Shown here in pieces: positions 1-8,296 of a stretch of 64,000 nt of DNA; within the stretch, counting starts at the first letter, position 1; each line of letters starts with the position of its first letter. The notes below the pieces were generated by a model that was not told the origin of the DNA, did no database searches, and worked only from the letters and a program-made list of their open reading frames with translations. Position numbers and translations under genes: made by a program. The DNA is from Phialocephala subalpina (taxonomy: Eukaryota > Ascomycota > Leotiomycetes > Helotiales > Mollisiaceae), in assembly GCA_900073065.1 (NCBI GenBank), contig FJOG01000001.1:1254430-1318429 (forward strand), read 5' to 3'.

Positions 1-1042
1 GGCGGTCAGGCTGGAGAAGACATAAACCAAGATATTTTGACGATTGCAAGCATTGCTTCCTGGCACAACGAGACCCAAAGCGCTCCTGGACAAGGCCTTC
101 TCCCCGTGATTTACACCTTTGACATTGTGGCTCATCACAACATTCGAATGTCGTACCGCCAGTGCTGTACATCTCGGCTCATAACGGGACATATCTCTAA
201 CATTCAGGAAGGCAGATTGGGCTATGTTGAAATATCTGTTTCAAGGTAGCTCATAGAAAGGAACTCGGACATATATCAGTCCAGTTTCATAAAACCAAGA
301 TGGCGTTCTTTGTAACAGCACCGACTTCACTTTTAGGACCCAAATTCACCAGGAAACCTTCCGGCAGCCCGCCATTCTGAGTACGTATTAGTTGATCAGC
401 ATGTGATGCAATTGGCCTGATATTGTCTCCCTTGAGAATTCCTTCCATTGGTCTCCACCAATGCATGCAGCAAAAAGTCTTCGAGCTCGCCTCCTCACAT
501 GAATTAGCCATCCCACAAGTCCTGCAGTGTTTGGCCTCTTGCAAGGGACAATTGCGTGCACTCAGCTAAAAATGGTCTAGTCCTCGTCATAAGGCGTGCT
601 GCTTCAGAAGTTCTTCAGTCAGAAGACGACTCACAGAAAAAACGACAGGGGCTTCTCGTCCCCGCTCTTTGGCGCGGCGGCAGAAAAATTTCTACGTACC
701 TAGAAAAGACAAACAATTCTTCCTACCGTGACCACTGGATATTCGACACTCACTCTGACCTTCCTCCTCGTTAACAATATGCTCAGAGACTTCGAGCCCA
801 GTAAGCTCCAGGAATAAGGAGTCCATCGCACCTTCCTCTCGCCAAACTTTGTTAATCAGAAGCTATTTCCTATCTAGACCGCCGAACACTTTTTTGGGCA
901 TTCAACAAACACGAACGGCACCTCGAAATCTTGACGCAAAAGTGACCCCTAGAACGCTTTTAGGAGGCGCACCAAGCTTTAGAATTGTTGTGGAAGCTTC
1001 AAAAGGTGTTTTCACTTTCAATTGAAGCTGCAAATCCACACA
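1..1042. other. Intergenic sequence upstream of CPA2
   Basis: No gene can be supported here. Short open frames exist, including a cysteine-rich one on the minus strand at 287-544 (85 codons), but none shows a recognisable domain or a convincing splice context. The last 150-200 bases before 1043 must contain the CPA2 promoter and 5' leader. The arginine attenuator upstream ORF known from fungi belongs to the small subunit gene of this enzyme, so it is not expected here and none was seen. Confidence 0.5.
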
Positions 1043-4000
1043 ATGGCTCTCTCCTCCCGCATTGCAGGGCGAACATGCTCCTCCCTCCTCCGCCAGGTCA
1101 GAGCACCTGCCAACAGGAGCTTTACGACCCGAGCCTCTGCTCAATGCCTCTATGCTAGAAGCCCAGTCCCAGCTGCGAAGACTGCCAGATCCGTTCGACT
1201 TTTCTCGAGATCCATCGTCCACAGAAACCAGTCTCAGACTGCACCAAATGCCGAAGCATACATACAAAGCGGAGTCATAAAGGGAGCTGCAAACCCTGTG
1301 GATGTAAAGAAGGTTTTGGTCATTGGAAGTGGTGGATTGAGCATTGGTCAAGCTGGAGAGTTTGATTATTCAGGTCAGTCCAGAAAATCTCTTAGGGGGC
1401 CATGAGTCACCCTTGGAATAGCTTCAAGTCTATATCAGCTTGAGAGACTCTAACTGACATCTTTCGTACAGGATCTCAAGCATTGAAAGGTACCTCTTGT
1501 TCCCACACCAATTTGCTATATTTTGTATGGGAGCTCCGGAGCTGGGAGCTGTCTCAGGAGGCTGCATGCGAACGACAGAGATATCCCAGCTCCGGAGCTT
1601 TTCTCCCAAACTTAGCTTCCTACAGTGCTAATAAGATGATTAGCATTAAAAGAAGCTGGCGTTAGCAGCGTACTTATCAATCCCAACATTGCTACCATTG
1701 TAAGTGTCAATTCCATTCCTGCTCTCAAAACTATACAAAGAGGAGTAAACTAACTCCGACATTTTCAGCAAACCGCCCACGTACTCTCAGACGAAGTCTA
1801 CTACCTTCCAGTTACCCCAGAGTATGTCACATATGTTATCGAGAGAGAAAGACCAGATGGAATCTTCCTCACCTTCGGTGGGCAGACTGCCCTCAATCTT
1901 GGTGTACAAATGGAGCGTATGGGTATTTTTGAGCGATACGGAGTCAAGGTGTTGGGTACCAGCATTAAGACCCTTGAGACTTCTGAAGACAGAGATCTCT
2001 TCGCAAAGGCTCTTGGCGAGATCGACATCCCAATTGCTCATTCAATCGCCGTCGGCACCGTAGACGAGGCATTGGAGGCCGCCAAAGGAATTGGGTACCC
2101 AATTATCGTCCGAGCCGCGTATGCCCTCGGAGGTCTTGGGTCTGGTTTTGCCAACAATGAGGAGGAGCTTCGAAACATGTCTGCAAGATCCCTTACTCTG
2201 TCCCCCCAAATCTTGGTTGAGAAATCTCTCAAGGGCTGGAAGGAGGTCGAGTATGAGGTTGTCCGTGATGCAAGTAACAATTGCATCACAGTCTGCAACA
2301 TGGAGAATTTCGACCCTCTCGGTATTCACACCGGTGACTCCATTGTCGTTGCTCCCAGTCAAACTTTGAGTGACGAGGAATATCACATGCTTCGCTCTGC
2401 TGCGATCAAGATCGTCCGTCACTTGGGTGTGGTCGGCGAGTGTAACGTTCAGTATGCTTTGCAACCAGACGGACTTGACTACCGTGTTATCGAAGTTAAC
2501 GCTCGTCTTTCTCGTTCATCTGCTCTTGCTTCCAAGGCCACTGGATATCCTCTTGCTTACACCGCTGCAAAGATTGGCCTTGGTCACACTCTGCCAGAAT
2601 TACCAAATGCTGTCACCAAGACTACTACTGCCAACTTTGAGCCTTCCTTGGACTACGTTGTCACAAAGATTCCTCGTTGGGATCTGGCCAAGTTCCAGCA
2701 CGTGAAGCGTGATATCGGAAGTGCTATGAAGTCCGTCGGAGAAGTCATGGCCATTGGTAGAACATTTGAAGAGTCTATCCAAAAAGCTATCCGCCAAGTC
2801 GACCCTCGATTCATCGGTTTCCAAGGCGACAAGTTTGATGATCTGGACTTCGAGTTGGCAAACCCTACTGACCGCCGATGGTTAGCTGTTGGTCAAGCAA
2901 TGCTCCACGAAAATTATACTATCGACCGCATTCATCATCTTACTAAAATCGACAAATGGTTCTTATACAAGCTGCAGAACATTGTTGACTGTACCCACGA
3001 ACTTGAGGACATTGGAAGTCTTTACGGCATCAAGAAGGAACTCATGATGAAGGCTAAGAAGATGGGGTTCTCAGATAGGCAAATCGCACTCTGTGTTGGA
3101 AGCACAGAGGACGAGGTTCGTGCTCGTCGAAAGAACTTTGGCATCACGCCTTTCGTCAAGAGGATTGATACTCTTGCTGCTGAGGTACGTCAAGCTTTGG
3201 GGACATTTTAGGAGCTAATCTCTTGGGGCTCTCGTTCCGGAGAGGGGGGGGGCTCCTATTCACCATCATATTCTGCTGAAACGCATGCTGATCTCTTGCA
3301 GTTCCCCGCGAATACAAACTATCTCTACGTATGTTTCTGACACTTTTCCCCTACTTTTCCCCTACTTTTCCCTCTTTTCCCCCTCTTCGTCTCCTGGTGG
3401 ATGCTCCTGAAGGTTGCTGGTCGTTCCTGCCTTCAGGAGGCACCTGCCCTCTGGATCGACTTCCCTCTGGACTTGCCTTTGGGTGCACCTGCCACTGGCA
3501 TGCGCCTTCCGTCTGGGTGGACCTGCCCTAGGATGGACCTCACTCAAAAGTACTTTTCGTCTCGCTCTCGCTCTCTTCGACACTCTCCCATCTGCTGCAC
3601 CGCCTACCGTCACCTCCAGAGCTTACGAATCGGCGCTGTCCATTTACCTTCTCTTGCTAGATGTAAGTTGAGATACACAGCAACTTGGAAGTCAATGGCT
3701 TACACGATGTCTAGATACGGCTGTCAGAGTACACTCAAGCTGGACGCTTGACCCGACGCGTCCAGAGAGCTCTGAACCTAGACACCCTCAGAGCGCTCTG
3801 ATCGTGGACCACGATGGCGTTGGAAGCTGCTACAATCCTTCAACTCGTCCTGTCATTGACGTGGACATGTTTGTCGACCATACCTGCCCGCCGGAAAAAT
3901 TCCCTCTTCGACCAGATCATCACCAGCAAACTCATCTTGGAGGAGCTGGCTTCTGCTGCTTCACTAAGCTTTGCACCTGGTCTGCTCGAAGCTGTTCAAG

Positions 4001-7000
4001 CCTCTGCCCCGCCCACCATCAAGTACCTCAAATCCCTCCCAGCCTGTCCTTATAAGGCCTGGGCTGTCTACCTTCTTGTACTCGAAAAGCCTGGCCACAG
4101 GCCCAGGGTTTATATCGGGAGTGGTACAGAGAGCCGTTACGGTATCCATGCTCGGCTCCTCCAATACGACAAAAAGTCTATGCTGCCTCTTCATGTCGAA
4201 AAGTCTCTTGATGATGGCTTTGAAATAACTCACAAAGGACTTCTGTGCTGGGCTGACCTGCCAACGGCATCGTTACAACCCCAGCTCCGTCTTCTGTTCT
4301 TAGCCTTGGAAGCCACAATGACTTTTGTGTTCTGGGCAATGAAAACCGTCAAAAATGAGTGACTGGGGCATGGCTCACCTCTGCGCTTGGTCGGTCAATG
4401 ACATCGGCATGTCTGAGGAATACGAATACGATGGGTTGTGTTCCCACTGCTGCCTCGAAGAGCGTGTTGCTGGCGACTTTGAGCTTTCTGCGGAGGAGTT
4501 GGAGGAGTTGGCTCTTAGAAAGCTCAAGAATCGCAGAGACTACCTGGCAAGCTATTTTCAAACGCGGATGGCCACCAATCCGGATGAGCGGCGTGACTAC
4601 AATGCTGCCGTCAACCGCAAAATGAGAGTCAAAGACCCTGCGAGGTTGTCGAAGCTAGCCAAGCAACGCGGGAAGAGCAACAAGGCAAACAAAAAATACT
4701 TTTGTTGGCTCTGCAAGTTCAATGGTCATCAAAAGGCCGACTTGGATGATCATCAAAACACACAGAAGCACAGGCGCAAAGCAGCATCCTTGGCCGATCC
4801 CAAGAACAAGTACAGATGCATTCCCTGTGCATATGCTACTAGCACCTCTAAAAGCTTGAACAGCCATTTCAGGTCCAAGAAGCACCATGAATTGATGGCT
4901 GAGGCTGCTGCCGAGGCCGATTCTGATTCTGATGCCGAGGTCGAGGCCGAGACTGCCCAGTCGAGCTCTCAGCTCGACTGAGGCACAAATCGACACCGCC
5001 GATTTTTGGACTTCTGAACTCGAACATTCTTAAGTGATCTGAGTTCGGTTATATCAGTACTGCCCTGTTTTACCATCACTATGTTCGACATGAAAAGTAC
5101 TTTTGGACCTTGCTGGACTCCTGGACTCTAGGCATCGTGGCTCACGATTACACCTTTGGGCTCCTGGACTTGGCTTCTTCCTTTCAACGACATCCTCACC
5201 TTTGGACTCGATCTCTTTCTGTCAACGACATCCTTACTGTTGCTAACACCATTATTCAGACGACTTACAATGCCACAACACACGATGTAACCTTTGACGA
5301 CCATGGAATCGTTATTCTTGGTAGCGGTGTCGTATGTTGAATCTTACCCTCCTAAAACATTCGTAAAGCTAACACAATCTTCCAGTATCGAATCGGCTCG
5401 AGTGTGGAATTCGACTGGTGCACTACTTCTTGCACGTTGGCTCTCAAGGAAATGGGCAAGCAGACTGTCATGATTAATTACAATCCCGAAACCTATTCCA
5501 CCGATTTCGATACGGCTGATCGACTCTATTTCGAAGAATTGAGCTATGAGAGGTAGGCCTTTTTATTTCCAACCTATTCAGCACCTTCCATTCCGTTCTT
5601 TCTCCATTCTTCTCATACCCAAAAATATGAAACCAAACTGACTTGTGAGCCACAGGGTTATGGATATCTATGAATTGGAAGCTGCTAGTGGTGTGGTTGT
5701 TTCTGTCGGAGGCCAGCTTCCCCAAAACATCGCTCTCCGCTTGCAAGAAACCGGCCATGCAAAGATTCTCGGTACTGATCCCAAAGACATCGATAAGGCT
5801 GAAGACAGACAGAAGTTCTCCGAGATCCTTGACAGCATCGGAGTCGATCAGCCTGCTTGGAAGGAACTTACTTCCGTTGCTGAAGCCGAGGCTTTTGCTG
5901 ACGAAGTCAACTACCCTGTCCTTGTAAGCAACCAGCTCCTTCACTCAAACATCTTACTGATTCCACTAGGTCCGACCATCCTATGTCTTATCTGGTGCCG
6001 CCATGACTGTCATCCACAGCAAGGACGACCTTAAGGACAAGCTTGAGGCTGCCAGCAACGTTTCACCAGACCACCCAGTCGTTATCACCAAGTTTATCGA
6101 GGGCGCTGAAGAAATCGATGTCGATGCTGTGGCCCACAACGGTCTTTTGCTTGTCCACGCTGTCAGTGAACACGTCGAGCAAGCTGGTGTTCACTCTGGT
6201 GATGCCACTCTCGTCCTCCCACCCGCCTCTCTTGATCAGTCAACAATGGACCGAGTCAAGGAAATCGCCGTCAAGGTAGCCAAAGCCTGTAAGTGACAAG
6301 TTCTCGGAGTTTTATTCCCTCTTTCAGCATGTCTCTGGAGTGCGTTGCTCCAATGCACTCCAGCTGTGCTCCAGACGCACTCTCAAGACATGCATGTTTG
6401 CTTTCGAAACATACAAAATAAGTTAGCTGACTCCGAGATCTTGACTAGGGAGCATCACGGGACCCTTCAACATGCAAATCATCAAAGCCGATGACCCCGA
6501 AGGAGGTCTTCCCGCCCTCAAAGTCATCGAATGCAACCTCCGCGCCTCCCGTTCCTTTCCCTTCGTCAGCAAAGTCCTCGGTCTCAACTTCATCGACATC
6601 GCCACCAAAGCGCTCGTCGGCACCGACGTTCCTGAGCCAAATGATCTCATGGCGATCAAGCGTGACTACATCGCGACCAAGGTCCCTCAATTCTCCTGGA
6701 CCCGTCTCGCAGGTGCTGACCCCTTCTTGGGCGTCGAAATGTCTTCCACTGGTGAAATCGCTTGTTTCGGAAAGGATCTCGTTGAAGCTTATTGGGCTTC
6801 TCTTCAATCTACAATGAACTTCCGTATGCCAGAGCCAGGAGAGGGTCTCCTTTTCGGTGGAGACATCACTAAGCCTGTTCTCGCTGCTATCGTTGACTAT
6901 CTCTCTCCGCTTGGCTACAAGCTTTATGCTGCTGATAAGGAAGTCAAGCAATTCCTTGAATTGACCGCTAAGAACAATGTTAGCGTTGGGGTCATTGAAT

Positions 7001-7329
7001 TCCCGAAGGAGGATAAGAGAGCGTTGAGAGAGGTGTTCCAGAAGTATGATATCCGTGGAGTCTTCAACTTGGCTCAAGCTAGAGGAAAGACTGTTCTGGA
7101 CGTGGACTATGTTATGCGTCGTAATGCAGTTGATTTCGGTGTCCCGTTGTTTATGGAGCCTAAGGCAAATCACTCCCTCCTTCCATTTTCCAATTCATTC
7201 ATATGCTAACTCATCTTCCAGACCGCCGAGCTTTTCGCCCGCTGCATGAGCGAGAAGCTCCCCCGCCAGGAAGGTATCCCAGGCGAAGTCCGCAGATGGT
7301 CCGACTTCATCGGCGGTAAGCCTTTGTAA
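1043..7329 (+). CDS. CPA2: Arginine-specific carbamoyl-phosphate synthase, large subunit (11 exons)
   Basis: It makes carbamoyl phosphate from bicarbonate, ATP and ammonia for arginine synthesis, paired with a glutaminase small subunit. Exons: 1043-1373, 1472-1489, 1644-1699, 1769-3184, 3302-3328, 5260-5331, 5386-5552, 5656-5923, 5970-6288, 6449-7164, 7222-7329. They join to 1165 residues, close to the fungal family length. The first 45 or so residues are rich in R, S and A, like a mitochondrial presequence. Two ATP-grasp halves follow: the first opens with [21 protein letters not shown] split by intron 1, the second with [18 protein letters not shown]. Also visible are [29 protein letters not shown] and [10 protein letters not shown] at the end, after an MGS-like regulatory domain. 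Intron 5 (3329-5259) holds a nested nuclease gene. Intron 10 (7165-7221) has a GC donor. Introns 2 and 9 hold hairpins. Homology to yeast Cpa2 is evident along the whole length. Confidence 0.97.
1490..1643 (+). other. CPA2 intron 2 with a strong hairpin
   Basis: This 154-nt intron separates an 18-nt exon from the next one. It contains a perfect 16-bp inverted repeat: the arm at 1532-1547 is the exact reverse complement of 1584-1599, with the outer bases 1528-1533 and 1603-1608 extending the stem. Each arm is itself nearly palindromic (AGCTCCGGAGCT). The intron is two to three times longer than ordinary introns in this window, and the excess equals the hairpin. Confidence 0.8.
3546..3557. repeat. 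Left copy of 12-bp palindrome AAAAGTACTTTT
   Basis: A perfect 12-bp palindrome located 257 bases before the nuclease start. An identical copy lies at 5093-5104, after the nuclease genes. The pair brackets a 1.56 kb segment inside CPA2 intron 5. It could be a terminal or target-site repeat of an inserted element, a nuclease recognition site, or coincidence. Confidence 0.6.
3814..4362 (+). CDS. Intron-resident GIY-YIG nuclease, N-terminal part
   Basis: 182 codons on the same strand as CPA2 and fully inside its intron 5. The GIY-YIG module is visible: [10 protein letters not shown] stands for the GIY strand, RVYIGSGT for the YIG strand about 17 residues later, then HARLLQYD with the arginine equivalent to the catalytic Arg, and [14 protein letters not shown] with the metal-binding Glu on a helix. 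This arrangement (GIY, YIG, R, E) is that of homing-type and UvrC-type GIY-YIG nucleases. I recall similar proteins as a multi-copy family in filamentous ascomycetes, where WxD/HLCxW and zinc fingers follow. Here the frame ends at TGA 4360-4362, and the continuation is found one frame over, starting at an overlapping ATG (4355). Removing one A from the run of five A at 4350-4354 would fuse the two parts. The activity is inferred, not shown. Confidence 0.8.
   Translation: MALEAATILQLVLSLTWTCLSTIPARRKNSLFDQIITSKLILEELASAASLSFAPGLLEAVQASAPPTIKYLKSLPACPYKAWAVYLLVLEKPGHRPRVYIGSGTESRYGIHARLLQYDKKSMLPLHVEKSLDDGFEITHKGLLCWADLPTASLQPQLRLLFLALEATMTFVFWAMKTVKNE
4355..4981 (+). CDS. Intron-resident GIY-YIG nuclease, C-terminal part with two U1-like zinc fingers
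   Basis: 208 codons, overlapping the end of the preceding frame by eight bases (ATGAGTGA). It begins [14 protein letters not shown] and [13 protein letters not shown], which in the fungal GIY-YIG family directly follows the nuclease module, so this is most likely the same protein split by a one-base frameshift. An acidic and basic helical stretch follows, then two U1/C2H2-type fingers: [12 protein letters not shown]...HQNTQKH at about residues 109-135 and [10 protein letters not shown]...HFRSKKHH at about 148-172. The C-terminus is acidic and serine-rich. Two fingers plus a nuclease suggest a sequence-specific DNA-cutting protein. It could be a true two-frame gene, a pseudogene, or a sequencing error in the A run. 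Confidence 0.75.
   Translation: MSDWGMAHLCAWSVNDIGMSEEYEYDGLCSHCCLEERVAGDFELSAEELEELALRKLKNRRDYLASYFQTRMATNPDERRDYNAAVNRKMRVKDPARLSKLAKQRGKSNKANKKYFCWLCKFNGHQKADLDDHQNTQKHRRKAASLADPKNKYRCIPCAYATSTSKSLNSHFRSKKHHELMAEAAAEADSDSDAEVEAETAQSSSQLD
4958..4980 (+). terminator. Perfect hairpin overlapping the nuclease stop codon
   Basis: CAGTCGAGCT (4958-4967), a three-base loop CTC, and AGCTCGACTG (4971-4980) form a perfect 10-bp stem. The TGA stop (4979-4981) lies in the right arm. A role as an RNA 3' end or processing signal is only inference. Confidence 0.4.
5093..5104. repeat. Right copy of 12-bp palindrome AAAAGTACTTTT
   Basis: Identical to 3546-3557. It lies 112 bases after the nuclease stop and 155 bases before the CPA2 intron 5 acceptor. 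Confidence 0.6.
6289..6448 (+). other. CPA2 intron 9 with nested inverted repeats
   Basis: This 160-nt intron interrupts a TGG codon before ITGPFNMQI. It holds an imperfect 19-bp inverted repeat (6327-6345 against 6375-6393) and a second, perfect 9-bp pair CTGGAGTGC/GCACTCCAG (6335-6343 and 6355-6363). As in intron 2, the extra length over an ordinary intron is the hairpin itself. Confidence 0.7.
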
Positions 7330-8296
7330 ATAGCTCTTCTGGCATTCCCTTCGTTCGGTTTTCAAAAATCAAAAATTTGCTTTGACCGGAGCGGTGGAAT
7401 TGAAATTGAAGTAAACAAAAGCTTTTAGATGTTCTTATAGGAATCAAAACTGCTTTCTGAAGTTCAGTCATATGTGATGTGCTTGGAGTTGTGAACTTGT
7501 GAAGAGTTACTTCACTTCTTTAGTGTGTTTCGAGAGCAGAGATGCATGTCCTCGAGTGAGTCTGGCTGGAGAGCACATGGAGCATCTCGCGGTATTCGAA
7601 AAGACCGACACACCAAAGTACCAGGGTTCCGGGGACATTCGTGAGGACTCTGAATCTATGGATTTGCTCAACCCAGGAATCAAGTCGAGTGTACCTCTCA
7701 GGCTCTACCAATAACTTTTAAAAGTGGGTTCTTCGAGGGTTTGGGCTTCTCTACAAAGTACCTCTAGTTTCGGGACATTGATCTGTCGCTTTTTCCGCAT
7801 GGAGAGCATCACTCCTGAGACGTACGAAAGAAGGGAAAAATTTCTCAGAAAAATTAATACTTCATTAGTGGATGAGAGACCATTCTTAGATCTTGACAAT
7901 TGACTGTTCTTGAAGCAGGACTGAAGCTAGGAGTCGTCGGAGATCCAAGATTAGCGAGGTACTATCTTCACATCTTCGAGCCAAAGGCGGCAAAAAATTC
8001 GTAGTGTGTGCCTTGAGATTCATTGTATGTACCACCCGTACTGTATTGTATTTTGCTCAATAGCTCCCCTACACCTCGCAATGCCCCACCCATCGTCGGA
8101 TACCCATCCTTTTCTACGCCATAAATGCACCGCTAGAAACCCAGACCTCCCAAAGTTCAAAAATCTTCGCATCTTGTTCACCGAAGCTTGACAAGATCGC
8201 CTCCCAAATCTATGCCTCTATCGAATCGTCAAGTCAAATTTCCTATACTAGTATCGCACGAGGATCAAGCTAAAGTGCACCTACACAGTGTCACAC
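7330..8296. other. Intergenic, CPA2 and NPL4 converge here
   Basis: CPA2 (+) and NPL4 (-) end toward each other across about 970 bases. The short ORFs present (for example 7499-7714) show no domain. The region should hold both 3' UTRs. Nothing else was seen. Confidence 0.5.

Larger units (their letters stand above)
3329..5259 (+). other. CPA2 intron 5, 1.93 kb, host of a nested nuclease gene
   Basis: The donor GTATGT follows the codons for TNYLY and the acceptor CAG precedes TTYNAT, exactly where the CPA2 protein must continue, so this is a spliceosomal intron. At 1931 nt it is about 30 times the usual size here. In order it holds three copies of CTACTTTTCCC (from about 3351), a hairpin CCTGAAGG/CCTTCAGG (3406-3413 and 3430-3437), the palindrome AAAAGTACTTTT (3546-3557), a perfect 12-bp palindrome CAGAGCGCTCTG (3789-3800), the nuclease ORFs (3814-4981), and the same AAAAGTACTTTT again (5093-5104). 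Confidence 0.9.

Noticed and set aside
287..544. Cysteine-rich 85-codon minus-strand ORF
   Set aside because: No known cysteine spacing, no signal peptide and no splice context.
900..1042. Arginine attenuator-type upstream ORF for CPA2
   Set aside because: That control belongs to the small subunit gene in fungi and no matching peptide is visible here.
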